From: Phycisphaera mikurensis
Lineage (GTDB): Bacteria; Planctomycetota; B15-G4; JADJEK01
Length of the DNA: 34,359 nt
Assembly: GCA_020723465.1 (NCBI GenBank)
Contig: DYIW01000010.1
Location: 5,786-40,144, forward strand
Direction: 5' to 3'
Part shown: piece after piece, positions 1-7,818 of the stretch
How positions within the stretch are numbered: position 1 is the stretch's first letter
Layout: the number at the start of each line of letters is the position of its first letter
Made by a program: the position numbers and the translations under genes
The notes under the pieces: model-generated
Database searches by the model: none
The model's input: only the letters and a program-made list of their open reading frames with translations
What the model was told of the DNA's origin: nothing

Positions 1-1815
1 GGTCTTCCGAAAGCTCAAGGTGGCGTGCTGGTCCGGCGCGGCCGAAGGGATGCGCACCTGCCCGTGCACGGATCCCATGGGGGCCGGATCGAGCAGGAAG
101 TCGCGCGCCTTGTCGCAGAGCACCACCTCGTCGCCGCCGCGCTCGTCCTGCAGCTCCTCGATCAGTGCTTCCTCGCGGTTCAACTCCGCCAGGGCGGTGG
201 CCAGCTCCTCCTGCTCCAGGGCGAAGGTCGCGTCGTCCATGCAGCGCGCGCGCAGCGCCAGCTCGAGCGTCTTGCGCAGCGCCTCCTCGCGTTCGTCCCC
301 GGGGAAGCGGCCGTGGTGGCGCTCGATGCGCTCGAGCAGCGCTTTGGCGATCTCCGGCGCCTGCTGCAGGAAGATGCGCACCGGGATCTTGCGCAGCTCC
401 TTGAGGGCGCGCACCTGCTGCTCGTGCGTGTTCGCCTGCCCGGCGCGCACCGGGTCCTTGAGGTTGTGCGGCGGGATCAGGCACGCCTTGTAGTCGATGA
501 GCACCTGGCGCTGCGCGTCGGTGAGCAGCTCCGCCACCTCCTGCGCCGGCGTCAGTTCGCGGTCGCGCATGGGCTTCCGCGCGCGCCGGCCTGCGGCCTT
601 GCCGGCCGTTTCCTTCACGCGCGCGTCCTGCGCCGCGTCCACGCAGTGGCGCAGGGCGGCGCGCGCCGGCTCGTGGCCGGCGCACAGGTCCTGGGCCACG
701 GCCCCGAGCGCCTCCTCCAGGTCGGCGAGCGCCTCGGCGCAGTCCAGCTCGCCCTGGCGGCCGGGCGCGCCTTCCGGCACCACCTCGAGCAGCCCGCCGA
801 TCTGTTCCTGGTCGAAGTGCATGCCGTTCATCAGGTTGACCAGGTTGATGTCGCGGCGCAGGTCCTGGACCAGCGCGGCCACCACCGGGTCGACCGCCTG
901 GCCGGAGCGCCGCGGCGGCTCCTCGCCCGTGCGCCGCGCCAGGATTTCCGCCAGGGCCGGTTCGGCGAGCAAGAGCCCGAGCGCGTCCGTGCCGCCGTGC
1001 TTCTGGCGCGCGATCTCGTGCAGCTCGGCGCGCGCGTCGCACTCCTGCTTGCGGCTGGCGAGCCCGTTCTTCAGCTCGGCCAGGCGTTCGGCCGCCTGGG
1101 CGCGCGGCAGGCGGCGCAGGTCGGCGAGATAGGAGCGCACCACCTCGCGCTCCTCCGGGGAGAGCACGCGGCGGCCGCCGGTGAGGCCGAGGTCGCGCAG
1201 GTCGTTGATCAGCTCGGGCAAGGACTCGTCGATGTCGCGCTCGGAGAGCTGGCCCAGGCGCTTGACGAACTTCTTGGTCTCGCCGGTCGGCCGGGGTTCG
1301 GCGGCCAGCTCCTCCCTGAGCCAGGCTTCCGGCCGGGGCGCCTGCTCGACCAGGAAGTCCTGCTGCGAAGAAAGCACCTCGTGGGCGCGCGCCGAGAGCA
1401 CGTTGAGCTGCTCGAAGAAGCGCAGGCGCAGGTTCTTCTCCGCTTCGTTGGCCTGCGCCGTCTCCTGCTCCACCTGCGGACTGAAGCCGCGATCCGCCAT
1501 CCCCTCCTGGTAGAAGGCGTTGAAGGCGGTCCACTGGCGCTCGAGGATCGCCGCCAGCTCCTGCTCGTGATCGGCCCGCACCTTCTGCGCCTCGACGGCG
1601 ATGGCGAGCAGGGAACGCGCCTGCTCCGCGTCGAGCGCCAGGCGGTCCACGGCGACCGCGGCCTGGATCGTGGCGTAGTGCTGGCGCACGCGCTCGGCGG
1701 TCTCGATCTCGCGCGTCTTCCGCGGCGTGGCGCGCGCGTCCGCCGGGGCCGCGAGCGCGGCGGGGGAGAGGAGCAGCGCGCAGGAGGAGAGGAGGAGGAG
1801 CTGCGGGAGCTTCAC
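1..1815 (-). CDS. Secreted coiled-coil-rich protein of unknown function (C-terminus cut by window edge)
   Basis: The frame is open for exactly 605 codons from a GTG at 1815 to base 1, so the end of the protein lies outside the window. I chose the GTG because a GAGG sits about 6 bases upstream and the first 22 residues (MKLPQLLLLSSCALLLSPAA) form a signal peptide. The mature part is rich in Glu, Gln, Arg, Leu and Ala and looks largely alpha-helical with long charged coiled-coil stretches, for example around residues 60-130. A distinctive patch around residues 440-460 (LIDYKACLIPPHNLKDPVR, Cys445) is followed by a Gln/Arg-rich helix. I recognise no enzyme motif. It is probably exported and structural or regulatory. 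It is transcribed divergently from the propeller gene at 2097, with 281 bases between the starts that should hold both promoters; these are not clearly readable. Confidence 0.75.
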   Translation of the reverse strand, partial: MKLPQLLLLSSCALLLSPAALAAPADARATPRKTREIETAERVRQHYATIQAAVAVDRLALDAEQARSLLAIAVEAQKVRADHEQELAAILERQWTAFNAFYQEGMADRGFSPQVEQETAQANEAEKNLRLRFFEQLNVLSARAHEVLSSQQDFLVEQAPRPEAWLREELAAEPRPTGETKKFVKRLGQLSERDIDESLPELINDLRDLGLTGGRRVLSPEEREVVRSYLADLRRLPRAQAAERLAELKNGLASRKQECDARAELHEIARQKHGGTDALGLLLAEPALAEILARRTGEEPPRRSGQAVDPVVAALVQDLRRDINLVNLMNGMHFDQEQIGGLLEVVPEGAPGRQGELDCAEALADLEEALGAVAQDLCAGHEPARAALRHCVDAAQDARVKETAGKAAGRRARKPMRDRELTPAQEVAELLTDAQRQVLIDYKACLIPPHNLKDPVRAGQANTHEQQVRALKELRKIPVRIFLQQAPEIAKALLERIERHHGRFPGDEREEALRKTLELALRARCMDDATFALEQEELATALAELNREEALIEELQDERGGDEVVLCDKARDFLLDPAPMGSVHGQVRIPSAAPDQHATLSFRKT

Positions 1816-2096
1816 GATCGACCTCGACTCGCCCGGCCGGAAGCCACGGATCAGGTCTCGAGGCGCGGAACCCGCGGCCGCGGCCGGCACGGCTCGGCGG
1901 GGCGCCCGCGCTCCATCCGGATCAACCAATAGCATCGTAATTCAACCCGGCCCGCCAGGGGAAGTTGCGGGGCTTTCCTGGTCGGCCGGGTGCCGCTTCG
2001 CCTGGCCGGGGGGGGCGGGCAGGGGAAGGCCGCGCGTCGCGGCCTGGCGGGATCTCTGGTATGTTCGAGGCAGGAGATCCTGCACGGGAGTTGGCC

Positions 2097-3365
2097 ATGC
2101 GCCTCGTCCTCGCCGCCGCCGTCTGCTGCGTCCTCGCCCCGCTCGCCTGGTCCGACTCGCTCGCTCCGGGCGAGACCAAGGTCCTGAGCTTCAAGAAGAG
2201 CGTGCCAGCCGTGGGCGAGAGCACGCGCCCCTCGGTCTCCGAGAACGGCCGCTGGGTCGCCTTCCTGTCCGATCGACCGAACCTGACCGCGCCCCCCGGC
2301 AACGGCAATGTGCAGGTCGTCCTGCTCGACCGCGAGACGAACGACACCAGCCTCGCCTCCGTGAGCACGGTCGGCGTGCAAGCGAATGCCTCCTGCTACG
2401 CCCCGCAGGTCGCCGCGCAAGGCCGGTACGTCGTCTTCTACACGACCGCGTCGAACCTGGTGGTCGGCGACACGCTCGGCCACCACGACGTCTTTCGCCG
2501 CGACCGTAAACTCGGCGAGACGTTGCTTGTCACCCTGTCCCACACCCAGCAGTGGCCGAACGCCGGCTGCATCCGGCCGAGCGTGTCGGCGAACGGCCGT
2601 TTCATCGCGTTCGAGTCCTCGGCCTCGAATCTGACCGCGGCCGGCGGCAACGGCTTCAATCAGATCTACGTGCGCGACATGAAGCTCGGGAGCACCGAAC
2701 TCATCTCCGCCGGAGCGGGCGGCGTGCTGGGCAACGCCCACTCCTCGCACCCTTCGATTTCCGCGGACGGCAAGCTGGTCGCGTTCCAGTCTGCGGCGTC
2801 CAACCTCGGCGCGGCGAGCGGCAACCAGGTGTGGGTGCACAACCGCGGGACCGGGCAGACCCAGCTCATCTCGCGGGGCCACGGCGGGGCGGCGCCGGAG
2901 AGCGGCAGCGAGCTGCCCCGGATCTCGGGGAACGGCCGCTTCGTCGCGTTCACCTCAACGGCGGGCAACCTGACCGCCCAGGACCAGGGGCCGGCCACCG
3001 AGGACGTGTTCGTCTTCGACCGCAAGAAGAAAAAGATGCGGCAGTGGGTGATCCACGCTGCGGGAGAGAAGCGGGACGCGCAGGTCCAGGGCATCTCCGA
3101 GAACGGCCGCCATGTGCTGGCCAAGTCGGCGGAGATCTTGCCGTTCACTTTCCTCGCGAACGCCCTCTGGCGCATGCATGTCATCGACCGCGAGCAGGAG
3201 ACGATCAAGGTGTGCTCGGTCAACTCGCAGGGCAAGCAGGCGAACGACACGGCCTTCGCGGGCGCGCTCTCGTCGAACGGCAAGTACATGGTGTTCGACT
3301 CGACCGCCACGAACCTCGGCAAGGATGAGGACATCCTGTTCGACGTGTTCATCCACCGCGAGTGA
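2097..3365 (+). CDS. Secreted seven-bladed PD40/TolB-like propeller protein, copy A
   Basis: The protein has 422 residues. The first ~19 residues are a signal peptide, so it should act outside the cytoplasm. The rest is seven repeats of about 58 residues, starting near residues 44, 102, 160, 218, 273, 331 and 388. Each follows the pattern P-x-[IV]-S-x-N-G-R-x-V-A-F-x-S-x-A-x-N-L, then a D/N-rich turn, then [VI]-[FY]-V-x-[DN]-R. This is the WD40-like PD40 repeat of TolB-type beta-propellers, and seven repeats make one complete ring. I chose the ATG at 2097 because copies B and C start at the same place with the same first residues. Upstream ATGs would bury the signal peptide. No catalytic residues are recognisable, so a binding or scaffold role is likely. 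It is the first and most diverged of three tandem paralogs. Confidence 0.88.
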   Translation: MRLVLAAAVCCVLAPLAWSDSLAPGETKVLSFKKSVPAVGESTRPSVSENGRWVAFLSDRPNLTAPPGNGNVQVVLLDRETNDTSLASVSTVGVQANASCYAPQVAAQGRYVVFYTTASNLVVGDTLGHHDVFRRDRKLGETLLVTLSHTQQWPNAGCIRPSVSANGRFIAFESSASNLTAAGGNGFNQIYVRDMKLGSTELISAGAGGVLGNAHSSHPSISADGKLVAFQSAASNLGAASGNQVWVHNRGTGQTQLISRGHGGAAPESGSELPRISGNGRFVAFTSTAGNLTAQDQGPATEDVFVFDRKKKKMRQWVIHAAGEKRDAQVQGISENGRHVLAKSAEILPFTFLANALWRMHVIDREQETIKVCSVNSQGKQANDTAFAGALSSNGKYMVFDSTATNLGKDEDILFDVFIHRE

Positions 3366-3383
3366 GGCGCCCGCTCGGGCGCC
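3366..3383 (+). terminator. Hairpin terminator directly after propeller copy A
   Basis: GGCGCCC-GCTC-GGGCGCC is a perfect 7-bp GC stem with a 4-base loop that begins on the base after the stop codon. There is no U-tract. The same hairpin with the same position follows copy B. Confidence 0.6.
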
Positions 3384-3392
3384 GGCGCCTGT

Positions 3393-3620
3393 GCCACTGA
3401 TCGCGAGGATCCTCGCGAGGCGCGCAGATCCCGTGCGGCATCGACGAGCCAGACGATCTTTCCGGGCCGTGGCAAGGCGGAAGGCAGAAGCGGTCGGATG
3501 GGCCCTGCAAACCACCAACTTCAAACTTCTGACTGGCGGCGGCGTTGGGCTTGCAAAGGCAGGGGGCGAACCGCGTGCCTCGGATGAACGCAAACCGCCG
3601 AGTTCGGTTGCGGCGCCGCC
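3393..3620. other. Extra spacer between propeller copies A and B; no gene seen
   Basis: Between copies B and C the shared terminator runs straight into the shared promoter. Between A and B about 230 extra bases separate them. This stretch has no convincing coding frame and contains a locally AT-richer part (about 3508-3535). It also holds a perfect 18-bp palindrome, TCGCGAGGATCCTCGCGA at 3401-3418, with no spacer. It may be inserted DNA in A-B or deleted DNA in B-C; I cannot tell which. Confidence 0.5.
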
Positions 3621-3624
3621 GCGA

Positions 3625-3653
3625 TGTGTGCGGCGACTGCTCCCGGGTAGACT
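3625..3653 (+). promoter_or_regulatory. Probable sigma70-type promoter of propeller copy B
   Basis: TGTGTG (3625-3630), 17 bases, TAGACT (3648-3653), about 33 bases before the start codon. The same arrangement with one changed base in the -35 box precedes copy C, which supports conservation. Confidence 0.5.
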
Positions 3654-3685
3654 GGGCTTCGAGAGATTCCGCAAGGGAGCTGGCC

Positions 3686-4957
3686 ATGCGTGTCGTCCTC
3701 GCCGCCGCCGTCTGGTGCGTCCTTGCCCCGCTCGCCTGGTCCGGTTCGCTCGCCCCGGGCGAGACCAAGGTCCTGAGCTTCAAGAAGAGCCTGCCGCCCG
3801 TGGGCGAGAGCCTGCAGCCCGCGATCTGCGAGAGCGGCCGCTGGGTGGTCTTCCTGTCGGACCGCACCAACCTGACCGACCCGGCGGGCAACGGGCTGAA
3901 CCAGGTCATCCTCCACGACCGCAAGAAGGACGATTACCGGCTGGTCTCGGTGAGCACGCTCGGCGCGCAGGCGGCGAGCGACTGCTACCTGCCCACGATC
4001 TCGAAAAACGGCCGCTACGTCGTGTTCTACACCGTTGCGTCGAACCTGGTGGCCGGAGACACCCTGGGCCACCACGACGTCTTCCGCCACGACCGCAAGA
4101 CCGGAGAGACCGTGCGCGCCAGCCTGACGTGGGACGAGAAGGAGCCGAACGCCGGCTGCACCTATCCGCGCGTCTCCGGGAACGGCTACTGCGTCACGTT
4201 CCAGTCCACGGCCACGAACCTCGTGGCCGCGGGCGGCAACGGCTTCAGTCAGATCTACGTGCGCGACCTGCTGCTCGGGAACACCGAGCGCGTCTCGGTC
4301 GGCCCGGGCGGCGTCGCCGGCAACGACGACTCGCAGAGGCCGTCCCTTTCCCACGACGGCGGCATCGTGGCCTTCCACTCCGAGGCTGGCAATATCGGCG
4401 GGCCGGTGGGCACGCACGTCTACGTGCGCAACCGCCAGACGGGGCAGACCGAGCTCATCTCGCGCGGGCACGGCGGCGAGCTTCCGCAGAGCGGCAGCCG
4501 CTACGCGCTGGTCTCCGCGAACGGGCGGTTTGTCGCGTTCACGTCCACGGCGAGCAACCTCACCGCAGAGGACAAGGGGCCGGCCACCGAGGACGTGTTC
4601 GTCTTCGACCGCAAGAAGGAGAAGATGGAGCAGTGGGTGCTCAAGGCCGGTGGAAAGAAGCTCGACGGGTCGGTCCAGGGCATCTCGGCGAACGGCCGCT
4701 ACGTGCTGGCCGCGTCGCAGGAGATTCTCACTGCCGCCGGCAAGCTTGCGAACAGCCTCAATCGCATGCACCTCATCGACCGCGAACAGGGAACGGCCGA
4801 GCTTTGCTCGGTCAACTGCCAGGGCAAGCAGGCGAACGGCACCTGCCCGCGGGGCGCGTTGTGCGCGAGCGGCAAGTACATGGTCTTCGACTCGATCGCC
4901 ACGAACCTCGGCAAGGATGAGGACATCCTGTTCGACGTGTTCATCCACCGCGAGTGA
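3686..4957 (+). CDS. Secreted seven-bladed PD40/TolB-like propeller protein, copy B
   Basis: The protein has 423 residues, with a signal peptide (MRVVLAAAVWCVLAPLAWSG) and seven PD40-type repeats in the same register as copies A and C. The start is the ATG at 3686, preceded by AAGGGAG at 6-7 bases; this context is repeated before copy C. The last 88 nucleotides of the unit (4897-4984: end of the gene, stop codon and terminator) are identical base for base to 3305-3392 of copy A, although the middles differ at many positions. That suggests duplication followed by divergence or partial gene conversion. Mature protein is presumably periplasmic or extracellular. No enzymatic motif is visible; it probably binds a ligand or protein. 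Each copy seems to be its own transcription unit rather than part of one operon. Confidence 0.88.
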   Translation: MRVVLAAAVWCVLAPLAWSGSLAPGETKVLSFKKSLPPVGESLQPAICESGRWVVFLSDRTNLTDPAGNGLNQVILHDRKKDDYRLVSVSTLGAQAASDCYLPTISKNGRYVVFYTVASNLVAGDTLGHHDVFRHDRKTGETVRASLTWDEKEPNAGCTYPRVSGNGYCVTFQSTATNLVAAGGNGFSQIYVRDLLLGNTERVSVGPGGVAGNDDSQRPSLSHDGGIVAFHSEAGNIGGPVGTHVYVRNRQTGQTELISRGHGGELPQSGSRYALVSANGRFVAFTSTASNLTAEDKGPATEDVFVFDRKKEKMEQWVLKAGGKKLDGSVQGISANGRYVLAASQEILTAAGKLANSLNRMHLIDREQGTAELCSVNCQGKQANGTCPRGALCASGKYMVFDSIATNLGKDEDILFDVFIHRE

Positions 4958-4975
4958 GGCGCCCGCTCGGGCGCC
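4958..4975 (+). terminator. Hairpin terminator directly after propeller copy B
   Basis: Same 7-bp stem and GCTC loop as at 3366-3383, starting on the first base after the stop codon. Confidence 0.6.
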
Positions 4976-4986
4976 GGCGCCTGTCC

Positions 4987-5015
4987 TGTGTACGGCGACT
5001 GCCCCCGGCTAGACT
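4987..5015 (+). promoter_or_regulatory. Probable sigma70-type promoter of propeller copy C
   Basis: TGTGTA (4987-4992), 17 bases, TAGACT (5010-5015), 32 bases before the ATG; matches the copy B promoter and lies right after the copy B terminator. Confidence 0.5.
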
Positions 5016-5047
5016 GGGCGCCGAGAGATTCCGCAAGGGAGTTGGCC

Positions 5048-6316
5048 ATGCGTCCCGTCCTCGCCGCTGCTGTCTGCTGCGTCCTCGCCCCGCTCGCCTG
5101 GTCCAGCTCGCTCGCTCCGGGCGAGACCAAGGTCCTGAGCTTCAAGCAGGGCGTGCCGGCGGTCGGTGAGAGCATGTGGCCCTCGATCAGCGAGAACGGC
5201 CGCTGGGTCGCTTTCGCGTCCGATCGCCCGAGCCTGACCAATCCGCCGGGCAACGGCAACAAGCACATCGTCCTCCTCGACCGCAAGAAGGACCACTACA
5301 GCCTGGCGTCGGTGAGCACGCTCGGGGTGCAGGCGAACCAGGACTGCTACACGCCGGTGATCGCGGGGAACGGCCGCTACTTGGCCTTCTACACCGTGGC
5401 GTCCAACCTCGTGTCCGGGGACACGCTGGGCCAGCACGACGTCTTCCGCCACGACAGGAAGACCGGCGAGACGCTGCGCGCCAGCCTGACGCACGACGAG
5501 AAGGAGCCGAACGACGGCTGCACCCTGCCGAGCATCTCCGCGAGCGGCCGCTTCGTCGCCTTCGAGTCCCTGGCCACGAACCTCACCCCGGCCGGCGGCA
5601 ACGGCTCCTACCAGGTCTACGTGCGCGACATGCTGCTCGGGACGACCGAGCTCGTCTCCGCCGGCGCAGGAGGAGTGCTGGGCGACGCCAATTCCCGGCA
5701 TGCCTCGATCTCCGCGGACGGCAAGCTGGTCGCGTTCCACTCCAGCGCTTCCAACCTCGGCGCGGCGAGCGGGGTCCAGGTGTGGGTGCGGAACCGCAAG
5801 TCGGGGAAGACCGAGCTGATCTCGCGGGCCCACGGCGGCGCGGCGCCGGAGAGCGGCAGCATGAACGCCAGGATCTCCGCCAACGGCCGCTTCGTGGCGT
5901 TCTCGTCCACGGCGCACAACCTGACCGCTGACGACAAGGGGCCGGCCACCGAGGACGTGTTCGTTTTCGACCGCAAGCAGGACAAGCTGCGGCAGTGGGT
6001 GATCAAGGCCGCGGGAGAGAAGCGGGACGCGGAGGTCCAGGGCATCTCGGGGAACGGCCGCTTCGTGCTGGCTCTGTCCGAGGAGCCGCTGCCCTTCGCG
6101 TTTGGCGGGAACTCCCTCTGGCGCATGCATCTCATCGACCGGGAGCAGGAGACGATCGAGGTGTGCTCGGTCAACTCCCAGGGGAAGCAGGCGAATGACT
6201 CGACGTACTCGGCCGCGCTCTGCGCGAACGGCAAGTACGCGGTCTTCGATTCAGCGGCCACGAACCTCGGCAAGGACGGGGACACGGCCCGGGACGTGTT
6301 CATCCATCGCAAGTGA
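5048..6316 (+). CDS. Secreted seven-bladed PD40/TolB-like propeller protein, copy C
   Basis: The protein has 422 residues, with a signal peptide and seven PD40 repeats aligned with copies A and B. The start at 5048 is supported by the AAGGGAG before it and by the identical leader context in copy B. Within the propeller it resembles copy A in some blades (for example the ADGKLVAFHSSASNLGAASG stretch, nearly as in A) and copy B in others (HDEKEPN), a mosaic pattern. The C-terminal blade departs most: the acidic DEDILFDVF of A and B becomes DGDTARDVF. The clean GGCGCCC terminator found after A and B is not preserved here. The role is unknown; like its paralogs it is probably a secreted binding protein. 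Confidence 0.88.
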   Translation: MRPVLAAAVCCVLAPLAWSSSLAPGETKVLSFKQGVPAVGESMWPSISENGRWVAFASDRPSLTNPPGNGNKHIVLLDRKKDHYSLASVSTLGVQANQDCYTPVIAGNGRYLAFYTVASNLVSGDTLGQHDVFRHDRKTGETLRASLTHDEKEPNDGCTLPSISASGRFVAFESLATNLTPAGGNGSYQVYVRDMLLGTTELVSAGAGGVLGDANSRHASISADGKLVAFHSSASNLGAASGVQVWVRNRKSGKTELISRAHGGAAPESGSMNARISANGRFVAFSSTAHNLTADDKGPATEDVFVFDRKQDKLRQWVIKAAGEKRDAEVQGISGNGRFVLALSEEPLPFAFGGNSLWRMHLIDREQETIEVCSVNSQGKQANDSTYSAALCANGKYAVFDSAATNLGKDGDTARDVFIHRK

Positions 6317-6374
6317 AGCGGCGCCCCGCGGCCCGCCGAGCCGGAACGTGGCTCTCCGCCGCTGGTGGAGGTGA

Positions 6375-7352
6375 ATGGACCGCAGGCTCTGGATCTCCGG
6401 CCCGCTGCGCGCCCTGCTCGGATTGATCGTCGCCGCGGGCGTCCTCGGCGCGCTGGCGAGCGCGTGCGGCTTCCTCGGCAGGCTCTGGTGGCGCTTCGAT
6501 CACCTCGCTCACTTCCGGGCGCAGTACCTCGTGCTGCTGCTCGTTGTCGCCGGCGCGTGCGCTCTTGGCCGGCGGCTGCGCCTGGCAACGCTGTTCGCCG
6601 CGTTCGCGCTGCTCGATCTGGCCGTGATCGCGCCGCTCTACGTCGCGCCGCGGGCGGCGCCGGGAGTGCGCGCCTCCGCGACCCTGCGCGGCATGCTGGT
6701 GAACGTGTGCACCAGCCAGGGCGATCCGGCCCGCGTCCTGGCCGAGATCGCCGCGTGGAATCCCGACTTCGTCCTGTTGGAGGAGATCGACGACCAGTGG
6801 CTGGCGCGCCTCGGTCCCCTGGCGGCGAGCCACCCGCACGCCCTCACCAGGCCGCGGCCGGACAACTTCGGCATCGGCCTGTTCAGCAGGATCCCCTTCG
6901 CGCGCGCGGAGATCGTGACGCTCGGCGAGGCTTCGCCGCCGTCGCTGCTGGCGCGCTTCGAGCTCGACGGCCGGCCGCTCCACGTCTTCGGCACGCACCC
7001 GGTGCGGCCGGGAGAGCGGCGCTACACCCTCTGGCGGGACCAGCAGCTCGAGCGGATCGCCCGCTTCCTGGGGAGCGAGGTCCGGCCGGTGCTGGTCCTC
7101 GGCGACTTGAACGTCACGCCCTGGTCCTGCCGCTTCTCCGAGCTGCTGGAGGCGGCCGGCCTGCGGGACTCGGCGCGGGGAAGGGGGGTGCAGGCGACCT
7201 GGCCGGTGGACCTGCCCTGGCTCTGCATTCCCATCGACCATTGTCTGTGCTCGGAGGGAATCACGGTGGAGGACCGCTGGCTGGGGAAGGACGTGGGATC
7301 GGATCACTTCCCGTTGATCGTGGACTTCCATCTGTCTGACGGGGGCTCCTGA
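6375..7352 (+). CDS. Membrane-anchored endonuclease/exonuclease/phosphatase (EEP) family protein
   Basis: The protein has 325 residues. Three hydrophobic segments (about 9-33, 48-66, 70-90) precede a catalytic domain beginning near residue 107, the layout of YafD-like EEP proteins, which places the enzyme domain on the outer face or in the periplasm. Visible family motifs: LLEEID with the metal-binding Glu at 136 or 137, GTHP with His208, GDLN with Asp244 and Asn246, IDH with Asp288-His289, and GSDHFP with His311. These are the metal and general acid/base residues of the Mg-dependent phosphodiesterase fold, so activity is likely; the substrate (nucleic acid, phospholipid or sugar phosphate) cannot be read from the sequence. 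The start is preceded closely by GGAGG (3 bases spacing, short). It lies 58 bases after propeller copy C and could share its transcript, since C lacks a clear terminator. Confidence 0.88.
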   Translation: MDRRLWISGPLRALLGLIVAAGVLGALASACGFLGRLWWRFDHLAHFRAQYLVLLLVVAGACALGRRLRLATLFAAFALLDLAVIAPLYVAPRAAPGVRASATLRGMLVNVCTSQGDPARVLAEIAAWNPDFVLLEEIDDQWLARLGPLAASHPHALTRPRPDNFGIGLFSRIPFARAEIVTLGEASPPSLLARFELDGRPLHVFGTHPVRPGERRYTLWRDQQLERIARFLGSEVRPVLVLGDLNVTPWSCRFSELLEAAGLRDSARGRGVQATWPVDLPWLCIPIDHCLCSEGITVEDRWLGKDVGSDHFPLIVDFHLSDGGS

Positions 7353-7386
7353 CCGGGCGCCCCGCGGCGATGACCAGGAGGCTCGC

Positions 7387-7728
7387 ATGAAGCGGCGGCT
7401 GTGCAGGATGCTGAGCTGTGTCTTCCCGTTTGCCGGTCTTGCCGTCTTCGCCCGCGGCCACGCCGCCGGCGCGCGCGAAGGTCTCCTGCTGCTCGAGAAC
7501 GTGCGCGTCTTCGCCGCGGGACGCGGCGCCTTCAGCGAACCGCTCGAGATCCTGCGCGGGGCGACCAGCTACGCTGCGGCCTGGCTGGGCCTCGACCAGC
7601 GCCGCGGCTCCCTCGAGCCCGGGAAGGCCGCGGACATCGTGATCCTCGACCAGGACCCCCTCGCGCGCATCGAGAACATCCGCTCGGTATGGCTCGTGGT
7701 GCGGAACGGCGCGATGCTGTCCGACTGA
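7387..7728 (+). pseudogene. Amidohydrolase remnant: N- and C-terminal ends joined, catalytic barrel missing
   Basis: This 113-residue frame begins with a good Shine-Dalgarno (AGGAGG, 5 bases spacing) and a signal peptide (about residues 1-27). Then come a short strand region typical of the start of amidohydrolases (LLLLENVRVF) and, from about residue 50, the typical end of imidazolonepropionase-like amidohydrolases (LRGATSYAAAWLGLDQRRGS, then LEPGKAADIVILDQDPL and NIRSVWLVVRNG). Family members are 400 or more residues long; about 300-350 residues carrying the metal-binding His-x-His and the TIM barrel are absent. The join keeps the frame and lies near 7508-7550. It cannot be an active hydrolase. 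I read it as an internal-deletion pseudogene, although the intact frame and start leave open a small secreted beta-sandwich protein. Confidence 0.75.
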
Positions 7729-7818
7729 AGAGGGCGGCCGTCCCGCCGCGTGATAGAATCGAGCCGCCACCCGCGCGGCGCCGCGCGCGGCGCCAATACC
7801 GCTCACGAGGTCCTCCCC

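Larger units (their letters stand above)
2097..6316 (+). repeat. Tandem triplication of a promoter-propeller gene-terminator unit
   Basis: Three head-to-tail copies of about 1.27 kb coding sequence each. Copies A and B share an 88-base identical block across the stop codon and terminator (3305-3392 and 4897-4984). Copies B and C share promoter, leader and Shine-Dalgarno sequence (about 3625-3690 and 4987-5052). The duplicated unit therefore included its own expression signals. Confidence 0.85.

Noticed and set aside
25-1932. Long plus-strand open frame of 635 codons
   Set aside because: It mirrors the minus-strand secreted protein; its residues are Arg/Gly/Leu-rich with no domain, while the minus strand gives a signal peptide and coiled coils.
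2097-6316. CRISPR-like repeat array
   Set aside because: The repeats are gene-sized paralogs and protein-level blades, not short identical repeats with unique spacers.
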